Of a stretch of DNA of 64,000 bases, positions 24,671 through 34,255 are shown one piece after another (the first letter of the stretch is position 1; each line of letters opens with the position of its first letter). The translations under genes and the position numbers were made by a program. Under the pieces are notes generated by a model. It did no database searches and was not told where the DNA came from. It was given only the letters and a program-made list of their open reading frames with translations. The DNA comes from Caballeronia calidae (GTDB lineage Bacteria; Pseudomonadota; Gammaproteobacteria; Burkholderiales; Burkholderiaceae): the NCBI RefSeq assembly GCF_900044055.2, contig NZ_FCOX02000040.1:1-64000 (forward strand), given 5' to 3'.

Positions 24671-27531
24671 TCAAGCGAGCCGTTGCTGCTTTTCGTTCAA
24701 CTCGGACACGCTGGGCAGCAAATGCCGTGCATAGCGTTCGATCGGGAAATCGAACGTTCCGCGCAAGTTGATACTTTCGAGATGCGTGGGCGCAATGCGC
24801 CGCAAATCGCCTGCCTGAACGGTCTCTCCACTTATCGCCTCTATCTGGTCGACCGCGCGCTGCATGTGCATCGTGTTCCATGCCATCACGACATTCGAGA
24901 GCAGAGCCAGTGCAGAGGACACCGCAGCAAGCGAGTCATGGTGCTTGGCCAGTTCCAGAGGTATCTTCCCGCTGTGGATCGCCCGCTGCACGGTATGAAC
25001 TGCCTCTCCACGATTGAGCACGTGCTGCAACTCGGCGCGAAAGACTGGATTGGTGAAGTAATCGATCAGGAATATTGTCCGGAATAGCCGCCCAATATGT
25101 GTGCCGCCATCGTATATCGGCTGTCCTCGTGCGGCTGAACCGAAGCGCGATAACGCCTGCACCGCGGTGCATTGGCCGGTCTGCACTGAAGCGGCGACTC
25201 GGACAAACTCGTCCCAGATGCTCTCGATCAAATCCATCCGAACATCGCGATCGGTGACCGTAATCAGTTCCGCAGGGACGGTATGGTGTTGCGGGACATG
25301 CAAACGGCGGTCGCGAAGATGCGAGAGTCTCGGGCACAGGTCGAAACCTAGGATGCGTGCCAAACCCATGGCGTAGTCCGTAAAACCATGGGTATCTACT
25401 GCAAGCTGGGCAACATCGTCGGCACTGCTTTGACGGATCACGCCTTCGATCGCTGCTCCGGCTTGCCGCTCGTTTAGGATGATGGGTTGATCGTAGAAAA
25501 TACCCCAGCGATCGCGCACATGGGTGTACATACCGATCGATTTCGTGCGCCGACGCGGGTCGACTCGTGCTTCCCAGACTGTACGCGCCGTTTCCAGCGA
25601 CATCATGTCCGACGACGCCAGGTTGGCGCGTCCCCAATGTGCCGCGATCGGATGCCGATGCATGAATCTCAACACTAAATCGGCAGCCTGTCGCAGCTTC
25701 CGCTCATCGGCAATGCGGTTCATCATTTGCCTGATCGCCGCGGAAGCCAGTTCCGGCACCATGCGAGCAATGTCGGCCGCCGTCAGCGATGTTCCGTGTG
25801 CTAGGACCGCCGCGTAGACCATCAGCAGTTCAACACGTGAGCGGGGGGCGCGTCCGAGCAGAAGCCAACCGAAACGCGTCGTGCTATCAATCTCTAAAAT
25901 AATTTCGGGCAGTTGCCCATGAGGGCAGGCAGAAAAGATCGCCCGCCGCAAGGCCTCGAGTGCGAGATTCGAAGGTTGAGCCGACAGTGGATCAAGATGT
26001 ACCGCGCTGTCGATATGAACCTCGCCGCGCGTGGTTGCGTCGCGCAGCACGATCAAACTTCGGTCAAGATGTTCGATCAGCGGGCCGAGGAATTCTTTTG
26101 GGTCTTGCGGGAGCTTCAAATGACCATAAAAATGGTTGCGTTTCGCTTTCCATTCGTCTGGCGAGATCAGGAGCATCGCCTGACTGCGGAACGCGAAGCT
26201 GTGCGCGATAAAAACGGAGCCATTACGCAATGAAACACGCAGAGCAAAGAGCGTCGCCCACTCGAAAGCCAATAGCGCCTTGTACCGGTCATAGCTGTCG
26301 ATCGCTTCTCGCCAGGCTCGGCCGAGTCGGGTCACGACACCGTCCGGTAGGGTGTAGCTCTTACGGACGTAGATTCCGCGCAGCACCTCAAGTGCGTTGA
26401 TGACTGGGTGTACGGTCTGGGCTTCGAATGGGAGACGGATGAGCCTGGCAAGCATCGCACGCGCTTTTCCTCGTTTCTCGATCAGACGTGCGCGAATCAG
26501 ACTGCGCCGGGTCGGTGTACGTTGGTCAAGAACCTGATCGGCCAATCCGCATAGCCTCTCGCTGAGCTCTTCGCGCGATAACACGGTGTCAAGTGCGACG
26601 GCTTTTACAGCCGATGCAAATTCGTGGAGACGCGCCTTCGGATCTAATAGGACTTCTTCGACCTCGCGCATCGCATCGTTGGCCGCCTTTAGAATCCAGC
26701 GGCGCAGCATCGATAGCAACTGATCAGTTGCGGAGCACAGCGCGTAACGCATGAAGCAGGCTGCTTCCAACTTGCGCGATCGTTGCTGCATGCGCTTACC
26801 TATCGAAGGAGACCGACGTGCGCAGCGCCGCGCGTAGTGCCGCACAGCGGCCTCGTTGCAAATCGTCGGCCAGCCTTGATGTACACCGATCTCGTAAAGG
26901 CGATCGATCTTTGAAAACACGTCACCCATCTGATGCGTAGACTGCCGCAGAGGTACGGCCCACAACCATCGCTGCAAGCTTCCATGGTCACTGTCAGGTT
27001 GTGCCAACAGCCGACTCCAGTGGTTCAGTGTCGCGTCGCCAAACGCACAAGTTATCGCCTCCGTTAACGACTCCTCCACATCATGCGCAGCCATAGTAAT
27101 GAGCCGCCTGAGCATTCGATCGTGGGCGATTAGAATGCGATGCTCGTAGAGCCAGCGTTTCAAATCGTACAGCAAGTCACCGCGTTCGGACCGACCAGTC
27201 AGGCGCTCCTTGAGCCAACGCATGACGTACCGGCGCTGGTGCTCAACCATCGGCCGAAAGCCGAGCGTCTGATATGCGAGGACCTGGTGATCGATGAGCG
27301 TGCGAGCCCGCGTTTCATACAGCGTCCGCAGTGTGCCGAGATCGGGCGGATCGAGTTCCAGTTGCGCGCCAAGGTGATTCCAGAGCACCTTGGGAACTTG
27401 CTTGTAGGCGTCGAGCGTGCGGCCGCTCATCCGAATAAAGCCGATGTGGAGTGCGACGGCAAGTCGGTATAGGTCGCCGCGACGCGCCTCGATCAGTGCG
27501 CGCTCCTTCGCTGAAAAGCTGAAGAACATGG
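24671..27531 (-). pseudogene. tnpA: Tn3-family transposase tnpA, 3' part (interrupted by IS21-like element)
   Basis: This is the main part of a TnpA, continuous from residue 25 of the intact protein to the stop. The family signature is clear: FFSFSAKERALIEARRG near the start, RTLIDHQVL, VDTHGFTDYAMGLARILGF with a catalytic Asp, IWDEFVRVAASV with the catalytic Glu, then MHMQRAVDQI near the C-terminus. Frame continues into the IS21 end and gives an artificial N-terminal tail from the terminal repeats. The first 25 codons lie at 33690-33764. Joined across the CATGG duplication the protein would be 976 residues, the usual length, so only the insertion inactivates it. Confidence 0.9.
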
Positions 27532-27540
27532 TGTCACGGG

Positions 27541-27661
27541 GCGGCACTATGGAGCCATTCTGAGGGCGGCGTAAAGGCGCCACCTGATGGGCGGCGTAAT
27601 GGCGCCACCCCAAGTGCGGCGTATTGGAGCCACTCGAGGGGCGGCGCATAGGAGCCAGCAG
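27541..27661 (+). repeat. Five terminal repeats at 25-bp spacing in the IS21-like left end
   Basis: Units of the form GCGGC-R-Y-A-x-x-GG-M-GCCA begin at 27541, 27566, 27591, 27616 and 27641, an exact 25-bp period. Two matching copies occur, inverted, at the right end. Such repeats are binding sites for the IstA transposase. Confidence 0.85.
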
Positions 27662-27888
27662 CATCGGGGCGAGAACGCGATTCGAACTTTCCAAGTCGGT
27701 ACCCTCCGTTTTATTTGAACGGGGCGTCCATGGCCAATCGGAGGTTCGTTAGGTTTGGCCAAAAATTAGGTTTGGTTCAACTGGGTACACTGGTGCGGGA
27801 GGCCCTTCCCGAGTTGTCAAGCGATCTTCGGTCTCGGGAAGGGGAGTTCAGAGCAGAAGCTCTCGCTGGAATGCTTCACCTAATAATC

Positions 27889-28899
27889 TCAGAGGCTTTC
27901 CAGAAATTTGAGTAGTGAATCGGATGGACGATAAAACGTCATCTTGATTGCGGGCGCCTTTACTGTCGCAAGCGTTCGCCGCTTCATCGTCTGATCTGTT
28001 TCGACATAGCCGTGCGTCGTCACAGGGCTTTCATGTCCTAGCCAGAGTGCTACCTCGGTGATACCTACGCCTGCTTGCAAGAGATGCGTGGCAACCGTGT
28101 GCCTCATGGAATGCGGAGTAATATGGCGCTTCAGAAGCGACGGGCAGGTCTTCGCTGCCGCCGTCAGTGCCAGTGAAAATCGCTCAGCAACGTTTGCGCG
28201 CGTCATTAGTCCACCATGGCGGCTTGGCAACAGCGGCTGTTCCGGCTGCAAACCCTGCTCACGTATCCAGTGGCGTATCGCTGCCGCAGTTTCACGCCAT
28301 AGCGGTACGGCACGCTGCTTTCGACCCTTGCCGTTCAGACGTACCCACGGCGTTGCAGCAAGCGTTACATCGGCCACGCGCATCCCGGTCAGCTCAGACA
28401 CCCTGGCACCGGTGTTGTAGAGAAGCGCGAGCAGTAGACGATCGCGCTGTCCGAACCACGTATATGCGTCGGGTGCATCCAACAAGGCGTGAACTTCCTC
28501 ACGTGACAGCGATCCCAGAAGTGGTCTTTCGAAACGTTTCGTTGGAACTGAGAGAATTTGTTGTGCCAGGTGCAGTGCTTGGGGACATCGCATTGTGACG
28601 TAGTGATAGAAGGTCCGTATTGCGGAAAGCCGTGCATTGCGACTGCGAATGCTATTGAATCGTGCAGTTTCAAGGTGGTCCAGAAATGCAGTGATCAACG
28701 TGACGTCGAGTTCCTCGAGCGTGAACTTCTCGGGCGGTTTATGCAACGCTTGCTGCGCGTAGGTCAACAGCATGCGGAAGGTGTCGCGGTATGATTCGAC
28801 CGTTCTTGGACTCGCATTCTGCTGCTGCATTAGCCGCTCGATGAAGAACCGCTGAAGGAGCGAAGCAAATTCCTGCGGCTGGCTGGTAACAAGGCTCAT
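27889..28899 (-). CDS. RIT tyrosine recombinase, third gene
   Basis: A protein of 336 residues; the ATG at 28899 overlaps the previous stop as ATGA. The N-terminal core-binding domain contains SPRTVESYRDTFRMLL. The catalytic domain has TGARVSELTGM (Arg I), a K in LNGKGRKQR, HSMRHTVATHLL (His-x-x-Arg), WLGHESPVTTHGYVE (Gly-His and the Tyr nucleophile). All catalytic residues are present. In RIT elements the three recombinases act together in excision and insertion. Confidence 0.9.
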   Translation of the reverse strand: MSLVTSQPQEFASLLQRFFIERLMQQQNASPRTVESYRDTFRMLLTYAQQALHKPPEKFTLEELDVTLITAFLDHLETARFNSIRSRNARLSAIRTFYHYVTMRCPQALHLAQQILSVPTKRFERPLLGSLSREEVHALLDAPDAYTWFGQRDRLLLALLYNTGARVSELTGMRVADVTLAATPWVRLNGKGRKQRAVPLWRETAAAIRHWIREQGLQPEQPLLPSRHGGLMTRANVAERFSLALTAAAKTCPSLLKRHITPHSMRHTVATHLLQAGVGITEVALWLGHESPVTTHGYVETDQTMKRRTLATVKAPAIKMTFYRPSDSLLKFLESL

Positions 28900-29846
28900 G
28901 TCGATTCCCCTTGGGCATACCGATGAAAACGCTCTCCAATGAGAGCCATCAGTTCTGGCACCGCAGTGCAGTACCAGTAAGTGTGGGCAACTGAAGTGTG
29001 GCCGAGATAAGTCGAGAGCGCGAGGATTGCGTGATCAACGTCGATCCCCCGGCGGTCGGAGCACAACAGACTGTTGGCGACAAAACTATGCCGGAAGTCA
29101 TAACAGCGATGATGCGTATAATCGCCGCGTGGCAACCACCCCAGTCGACGGCATAGGGTTTCCAACGCGCACTGGAGCGTCGGCACGCCGACTGGCATAC
29201 CTTTATCGAGCAGAAAAAACCGGTCGCTGCTTGGCTGGCGCACGAGGCGATCACGCTGCTGAGCGTACGTGCGCAAGGCCTCTGTGGTGCTCGGATGCAA
29301 GGGGATCAAGCGGCTTCGATGCCCTTTCGCTTCCTTAACCAACAGCAGTCCTTGGTCAAGATCGACGTCGCTACGCATCAGGCGTGTGGCCTCTATCGGG
29401 CGTAGTCCACTCGCTGCGAGCAGCCCGAACATGGTCTTGCAAGTCGCAGGACGCAGCCCGTCACGAGGTTGAAGGCCGGCGGTAGCTGCCATCAACATCG
29501 ATACTTCCTGCTGTGTGAAAATATGTGGTGTCAGTCGTCGATAGGCTCTGCCGAGCAACCTTCCTGGCGGCACCTCGGTCACTGGATCGAAACGCTGCCA
29601 GTACCGCGCGAAGCCCCGCAGAAGTTCAAGGCGCCGAGCCCACGTGAAGTGTTGATCGCGTTTCGTCGAACGAGCCCACGCCACGGCTAGCTCGACGAGA
29701 AGGTGTGAATGCGGGGGGATCTGTTGATCAGCGAATCGGCCGAATTGCCGCAGTCTGGGCGAATCGCCCACAATGTTAAATCCAGCGTTGCGCCGATATG
29801 CAAGGTAGCCTTCGATGCGCTCGGTCCAAGGTTGGGGCGCATTCAT
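28896..29846 (-). CDS. RIT tyrosine recombinase, second gene
   Basis: A protein of 316 residues from the ATG at 29846, whose ATGA overlaps the stop of the first recombinase gene. The N-terminal domain begins MNAPQPWTERIEGYLAYRR. Catalytic motifs are SGLRPIEATRLM (Arg), KGHRSRLIPL (Lys region), YDFRHSFVANSL (the first His of HxxR is replaced by a YDFRH pattern), and LGHTSVAHTYWY with the Tyr. It is the middle member of the trio and is read in one unit with the other two. Confidence 0.88.
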   Translation of the reverse strand: MNAPQPWTERIEGYLAYRRNAGFNIVGDSPRLRQFGRFADQQIPPHSHLLVELAVAWARSTKRDQHFTWARRLELLRGFARYWQRFDPVTEVPPGRLLGRAYRRLTPHIFTQQEVSMLMAATAGLQPRDGLRPATCKTMFGLLAASGLRPIEATRLMRSDVDLDQGLLLVKEAKGHRSRLIPLHPSTTEALRTYAQQRDRLVRQPSSDRFFLLDKGMPVGVPTLQCALETLCRRLGWLPRGDYTHHRCYDFRHSFVANSLLCSDRRGIDVDHAILALSTYLGHTSVAHTYWYCTAVPELMALIGERFHRYAQGEST

Positions 29847-31102
29847 GGCCGATGCTCCGGCCATGGTTGCGCTACTTTGCGCAGACGATCAAGATCGACC
29901 CGGGTGTAAAGTGTCGTCGTATTGAGGTGCCTGTGCCCCAGGACATCGGCAACTTCTTTTAGTGATGCCCCACCTTGAATGAGGCGTGTTGCTGCGGTGC
30001 GTCGCAACACGTGGACGCCACGAAACCGCTCGTCGAGGCCCGCACGTACAAAGGCAGCTCTGATGAGGTGGTTGACGGCAACCGCGCTAATCGGCTTGTC
30101 ATACGGCGCGATTTGCCGGACGAAGACGGCACGATTACTTGTATCGGGCCGTCCGTACCTCAAATAGCGGACAAGTGCGTTGGCCGTCTGTGCCGGCAGC
30201 GGTAGCTTGCGTTCCCGTCCGCCCTTGGTATGAGTTAGTGTCACCGTTCCATTCTGCCAGTCGAATGAACCCAACTGCAGACGCACAACTTCCATGCGAC
30301 GTAACGCCAGATCGGCCAAGCACCGTGCAATCGCGAAATCGCGCATGCCAATCGGCGTGGTCAAATCGAACGCTGCGAAAAAGAGGTCCAACTCCCTGTT
30401 CGTCATCGCAATCGGCAGACGCACCGGCATCGGTGACGCCATCTTCGGGATCGCGGCGAGAAGAGCACGAGTGTCATCCCCCTGAAGGCCTCGAAAGCGA
30501 AGATAACTTGCGAGATCAACACAGTAGGTAAGACGTGTCGCATGACTCCGCCCTTTGAAATAGCGCGCGGTGAAGTTCTCAATATCCGTTGAAGTCAGAT
30601 GATCGGCGGTCACGGCTTCCTGACCGAAGACGGAGTCGAGAAAGTTGCGAATATGCCAGAGACGGTTGCAACAAGTGGTCTGCGCGTAACCACAACTATC
30701 GACCAGGTAATGTTTGAACAGCCCCAGCTCGAAATCGACCGGCGAATGCAACTGAGCGCGACCAGCGTTGCACAACCCCTCGTCCTTTAGAACGGACAGG
30801 AGATGGCGGAGAGCTGCGCGCACCGTGTTGACATGGCGCATGCACGGTCGCGGACATCGGCAACGCGGCAAATGAACATCGACAAACTCCATCACAAGAG
30901 CATCGTCGATATCGTCAAGGGTTAAGCGCTTGTTCAGCCGACGGGCGAAGTGGCGCAAAGAGGCCAGATAGCGTTGGATCGTCTCGGACGCATATCGTCG
31001 CTCACGCAGGTAATCCACGTACCTGGAAACGATGGCGTCTATGGGGTTCCCGACAGGGGTGCTACAGCGCGATGAGTGCGCCGGCAATTTGCTCGCAGAC
31101 AT
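29843..31102 (-). CDS. RIT tyrosine recombinase, first gene
   Basis: A protein of 419 residues. The ATG at 31102 has an AGGAGG ribosome site 5 bases before it, which decides against a start further upstream. It carries a core-binding domain (RYASETIQRYLASLRHFAR), a Cys-rich insert with HLPRCRCPRPC, and a second domain with LALRRMEVVRLQL (Arg), HTKGGRERKLPL (Lys), HVLRRTAATRLI (His-x-x-Arg) and LGHRHLNTTTLYTR (Gly-His and Tyr). All catalytic residues are present. It is the largest of the three, as is usual in RIT elements. Confidence 0.9.
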   Translation of the reverse strand: MSASKLPAHSSRCSTPVGNPIDAIVSRYVDYLRERRYASETIQRYLASLRHFARRLNKRLTLDDIDDALVMEFVDVHLPRCRCPRPCMRHVNTVRAALRHLLSVLKDEGLCNAGRAQLHSPVDFELGLFKHYLVDSCGYAQTTCCNRLWHIRNFLDSVFGQEAVTADHLTSTDIENFTARYFKGRSHATRLTYCVDLASYLRFRGLQGDDTRALLAAIPKMASPMPVRLPIAMTNRELDLFFAAFDLTTPIGMRDFAIARCLADLALRRMEVVRLQLGSFDWQNGTVTLTHTKGGRERKLPLPAQTANALVRYLRYGRPDTSNRAVFVRQIAPYDKPISAVAVNHLIRAAFVRAGLDERFRGVHVLRRTAATRLIQGGASLKEVADVLGHRHLNTTTLYTRVDLDRLRKVAQPWPEHRP

Positions 31103-31287
31103 GATGTCCTCCTCGAACACGATGTAAGCCTCGATATGAGAACACGGAAATTAGGTGAGCTTCAACAATTGCCGCGTCGCGTCTTTCGCCGCGGAGTGTG
31201 CATGTGGGGAACTTGGCCTGTCGACAGTCAACCTAATTTATATGCGAACCTAACGAATCTTAGGTAAAGGTTGACCTAAGATTCGAA

Positions 31288-32811
31288 TTGTTCGAGTACC
31301 GCCAAGTCCTTGTCCGCATGCGACAGGGCGATTCCGACCGCGACATCGCGCGCGGCGGCTTGATGGGACGCAAGAAGTTGACGACCGTGCGCCGGGAAGC
31401 CGAGGGGCTCGGATGGCTGGATCCGACACAGCCGTTGCCGGATGACGCCACGATCGCTGGCGTTTTCGGTCGCTCGCCGCACTTGCCGCACACCTGCGTG
31501 TCGACGGCCGAGCCGTTCCGTGAACAGATACGCGACTGGTCGGCTGCGGGCGTCCAGGGCACCACCATCCACGCCGCCCTTCAACGCAATCACGGCTACA
31601 CGGGCAGCTATGACGCCGTGAAGCGCATGCTGCGTCGTCTGGGTGCCGAGCGCAAGCCGGGGACCACGACGACGATCCTAGAGTTTCCTCCGTCGGACGC
31701 GGCGCAAGTCGACTTCGGCGCCGGTCCAGTGCTCACGCATGAATCCGGCCTTCCGCTCAAGACGTGGATCTTTGTGATGACGCTTTGCTGGTCGCGTCAC
31801 CAGTACGCCGAGATCGTGCTCGACCAGACGGTAGAGACGTGGCTGGCCTGCCATCGGCGCGCCTTCGAATGGTTCGGCGGCTGTCCCGGCCGGGTCATCA
31901 TCGATAACGCGAAGTGCGCGATCGTCAAGGCGTGCCGATATGAGCCTGCAGTCCAGCGCTCCTATGCCGCGCTTGCTGAGGGATATGGATTCCGGATCGA
32001 CGCATGTCCGCCGCACGACCCTGCTAAAAAAGGAATTGTTGAATCTGGAGTCAAATACGTAAAAAAATCTTTCGTACCGCTACGCGACTTCAGGGATCTG
32101 GCCGATGCGAACCGGCAATTGCGCGACTGGGTCACGCAGCAGGCCGGCACTCGCGTGCACGGCACGACCCGCGACCTGCCGCTTGCGCGCTTTCCCATCG
32201 AACGCCCGCTTCTTGCACGCCTGCCTGACGTGCCGCCGGTGCTGGCCGTGTGGAGCGAGGTCAAGGTGCATACGGACGGCCACATCGTCTACAAGAACGC
32301 GCTGTACTCGGTGCCGTTCACGCTTGTTGGCAAGCAGCTGTGGTTGAAGGTCACCGATACCGTGGTACAGGCGTTCCACCGGCATGAACTCGTTGCGACG
32401 CATCCGCGACTACGCAAGCCTGGTGATCGGCATACGGTGCGGGATCACCAGCCGCCCGAGGCGCAGGCGTGGCTTGAGCGCGATCCGCAGTGGTGTCTGG
32501 CCCAAGCTAGAGAGATTGGGCCAGCCTGCCTTGCAGTGATCCTCGCGATGTTCAACGACAAGGTGCTCGTGAACCTGCGCGGCGCGCAGGGTCTCGTCCG
32601 TCTACGCGAGAAGTACGGCGACGCGCGCCTGAACGCCGCCTGCGAGCGCGCACTCACGTTCTCCAGCCCGAAGTATCGCACCGTTAAGGTCATTCTCGAC
32701 AAGGGACTGGACGGCCAGCCAGCAGCGACGGCACAGGCGACGGAACCGGCCGACACCTACGTGAACGGTGGCCGCTTCGGCCGCGATCTCCAGTCCTTTC
32801 TACTGCATTGA
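31288..32811 (+). CDS. istA: IS21-family transposase IstA
   Basis: A protein of 507 residues with a TTG start at 31288. Its N-terminus is MFEYRQVLVRMRQGDSDRDI, a helix-turn-helix region. The DDE integrase core has AQVDFGAGPV (first Asp), IIDNAKCAIVK (second Asp), and KKGIVESGVKYVKKSF (Glu). The RIT element ends 30 bp upstream, and the frame is closed by a TAG at 31261, so the original promoter and start may have been cut off by that insertion. The stop overlaps the istB region. Confidence 0.9.
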   Translation: MFEYRQVLVRMRQGDSDRDIARGGLMGRKKLTTVRREAEGLGWLDPTQPLPDDATIAGVFGRSPHLPHTCVSTAEPFREQIRDWSAAGVQGTTIHAALQRNHGYTGSYDAVKRMLRRLGAERKPGTTTTILEFPPSDAAQVDFGAGPVLTHESGLPLKTWIFVMTLCWSRHQYAEIVLDQTVETWLACHRRAFEWFGGCPGRVIIDNAKCAIVKACRYEPAVQRSYAALAEGYGFRIDACPPHDPAKKGIVESGVKYVKKSFVPLRDFRDLADANRQLRDWVTQQAGTRVHGTTRDLPLARFPIERPLLARLPDVPPVLAVWSEVKVHTDGHIVYKNALYSVPFTLVGKQLWLKVTDTVVQAFHRHELVATHPRLRKPGDRHTVRDHQPPEAQAWLERDPQWCLAQAREIGPACLAVILAMFNDKVLVNLRGAQGLVRLREKYGDARLNAACERALTFSSPKYRTVKVILDKGLDGQPAATAQATEPADTYVNGGRFGRDLQSFLLH

Positions 32812-32816
32812 ACGCC

Positions 32817-33605
32817 ATGAATCCAAGTCCCGAACTGAATACCATCCTCAGGCAGTTGCGACTGTCTGGCATCCTGGACTCCCTCGAACAGCGCAATCGG
32901 GAGGCCATCGATGGGCAACTCGCCTACACCGAGTTTCTGGCCATGCTGCTTCATGACGAAATCGCACGACGTGCGCAGAAGAAGCTCGGCGCGCGTCTTG
33001 CCCGCGCCGGCTTTGCGATGGGCAAGACGCTCGAGACCTTCGACTTCGACCGACTGCCTAAACTAAACCGTTCGCACCTTCACGATCTTGCGACGGGTCG
33101 ATACATCGACGAGAAGGTCTGCGTTCTGATGGTCGGCCAGACAGGCGTCGGCAAGTCGCATTTAGCGCAGGCGCTCGGGCACTGTGCTGCGCGCCAAGGT
33201 CGCGATGTGCTGTTTATCAACCAGACCGATCTGCTCAAGAAGCTGCATGCAGCGCGCGCCACTGATCTATACGAACGTAAGTTTCAGCAGTTCGTGCGTG
33301 TGCCACTGCTGATCGTTGACGACTTCGCGCTCAAGCCCCTTCGTGCACCCCACGATGAGGACTTTCACGACCTGATCGCTGCAAGGTACGAGCGCGCAGC
33401 CTCGATCTTGACTTCAAATTTGGACTTCAGCGAATGGGGCGACGCCTTCCCCGACAACCGCGTTCTTGGAGCTGCAACGCTCGATCGCCTGCGCCACGGC
33501 GCCTATCGTGTCGTCATCGAGGGCGAGAGCTTCCGCAAGCCCAAACCGATGCCCGACAACGGCGAAAATGCGGTTGCCAAAAACGGCAAAAAACCGCAAT
33601 CTTGA
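32817..33605 (+). CDS. istB: IS21-family helper ATPase IstB
   Basis: A protein of 262 residues starting at the ATG 32817 (a TTG at 32808 overlapping the istA stop would add three). It is a DnaC-like AAA+ ATPase: Walker A GQTGVGKS at 107-114, Walker B LLIVDDFALKPL near 160-171, and a sensor region SILTSNLDFSEWG. IstB supports IstA in target capture and strand transfer. It lies just inside the right IS21 end. Confidence 0.92.
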   Translation: MNPSPELNTILRQLRLSGILDSLEQRNREAIDGQLAYTEFLAMLLHDEIARRAQKKLGARLARAGFAMGKTLETFDFDRLPKLNRSHLHDLATGRYIDEKVCVLMVGQTGVGKSHLAQALGHCAARQGRDVLFINQTDLLKKLHAARATDLYERKFQQFVRVPLLIVDDFALKPLRAPHDEDFHDLIAARYERAASILTSNLDFSEWGDAFPDNRVLGAATLDRLRHGAYRVVIEGESFRKPKPMPDNGENAVAKNGKKPQS

Positions 33606-33638
33606 AACCGTTCGAATCCGCGTTTTACCCCGTTTCTG

Positions 33639-33689
33639 CTGGCGCCATTACGCCGCCCATCCCCGGCGTCAATACACCGCCCCGTGACA
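33639..33689 (-). repeat. Two terminal repeats at the IS21-like right end
   Basis: Inverted copies of the GCGGCG-TAATGGCGCCA unit lie at about 33639-33657 and 33665-33682, about 25 bp apart, followed by the terminal CCGTGACA. Confidence 0.85.
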
Positions 33690-33764
33690 CATGGCAAGGT
33701 CAAAGTCGGTAAGTTCGCGAGGGATTTGCCGGATGCCAAGATAAGTGACCTGCCAGTGTTCCAT
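33690..33764 (-). pseudogene. tnpA: tnpA 5' end (first 25 codons)
   Basis: The minus-strand ATG at 33764 opens MEHWQVTYLGIRQIPRELTD, a typical Tn3 TnpA start, and runs in frame to the ATG at 33692, which is the same codon as the first codon of the 3' part at 27529. The IS21-like insertion separates the two. Confidence 0.88.
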
Positions 33765-33869
33765 CGCGCCCCCTCGAAGCGAATGACGGACCGAGGAGCA
33801 TAGCGACAGCGAATGACGGGGCGACGACTATTGCATGCGAGAACATGAGGTCGGCCATGACTGAACGCC

Positions 33870-33986
33870 CCACCCAGACAGCAAGCAATTGATTTTACTC
33901 AACATTATATTAGGGCCGTGTCGCAAACCAGCGTCGCGCCTAGATCGCCCTACCGTCGCAAAATGCACTGGAATCGAAGGGACCCC
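33870..33986 (-). repeat. Right terminal inverted repeat of the Tn3-family transposon
   Basis: On the minus strand from 33986 it reads GGGGTCCCTTCGATTCCAGT and goes on with GCATTTTGCGACGGTAGGGC. It mirrors the left repeat at 24453. The stretch 33765-33870 is non-coding. Confidence 0.85.
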
Positions 33987-34024
33987 GATTAAGCATTTCT
34001 TCTTGCGGAACATTTAGGCGAGAA

Positions 34025-34255
34025 GTAAGCGGCTCGGCAGGGCCGGTCCCCGATCCGCGCGCGCGTGGGGCATGATGTGAGAGCGTGGGGAGGTCCTGGT
34101 AGATCGCGTAAGATCGTTTCATGATCGTGGACACGATCTATCTGGATCTACTCAGTCAAACGGTGGGCGTGGGCGCAGCTGCCGGCTTCAGTTTGTCGGC
34201 CACGTTCCAGGGGAGCAGTTCGTTGATGCGGTTGACCTTGTGGTCAGCAATATAA
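34025..34255 (-). pseudogene. IS66-family remnant: transposase C-terminus and right end
   Basis: The minus-strand reading ends with IADHKVNRINELLPWNVADK and a Pro/Ala tail, a typical C-terminus of an IS66 TnpC. About 130 bp beyond its stop (34156) is GTAAGCGGCTCGG at 34025, which looks like the IS66 terminal repeat. The rest of the element is missing; the sequence upstream of the transposase fragment belongs to something else. Confidence 0.65.

Larger units (their letters stand above)
27745..31257 (-). mobile_element. RIT (recombinase-in-trio) element
   Basis: Three overlapping tyrosine recombinase genes in one direction are bounded by 28-bp inverted repeats: TTCGTTAGGTT...AAATTAGGTT at 27745-27772 and its complement at 31230-31257 (23 of 28 positions identical). 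It interrupts the IS21-like element between the left-end repeats and istA. From 27773 to 27888 there is only the non-coding element end. Confidence 0.82.
27532..33689 (+). mobile_element. IS21-like element inserted in tnpA
   Basis: The ends are TGTCACGGGGCGG at 27532 and its complement ending at 33689. The flanks are CATGG at 27527-27531 and at 33690-33694, a 5-bp target duplication. It encodes IstA and IstB on the plus strand next to its right end. About 3.5 kb between its left-end repeats and istA is occupied by a RIT element, so the IS21 body is itself split. Confidence 0.88.
24453..33986 (-). mobile_element. Tn3-family transposon carrying a nested IS21-like/RIT insertion
   Basis: The ends are inverted repeats starting GGGGTCCCTTC at 24453 and, on the minus strand, at 33986. 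They stay closely similar for about 115 bp. The only gene of its own is tnpA (minus strand), split by an IS21-like element. The cargo between the left repeat and tnpA and between tnpA and the right repeat is non-coding. No separate resolvase or passenger gene is seen. The 5-bp flanks (GATGC on the left, GATTA on the right) do not match, so the expected target duplication is missing. Confidence 0.85.

Noticed and set aside
27541..27661. Tandem units mistaken for a CRISPR-like array
   Set aside because: The 25-bp period has 18-bp units with 7-bp gaps, belongs to the IS21 end and is mirrored at the other end. No CRISPR array or tRNA/rRNA gene was noticed in the window.
27715..27915. Possible 66-residue gene inside the RIT left end
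   Set aside because: It covers the terminal repeat and the end of a recombinase gene; no ribosome site or known fold.
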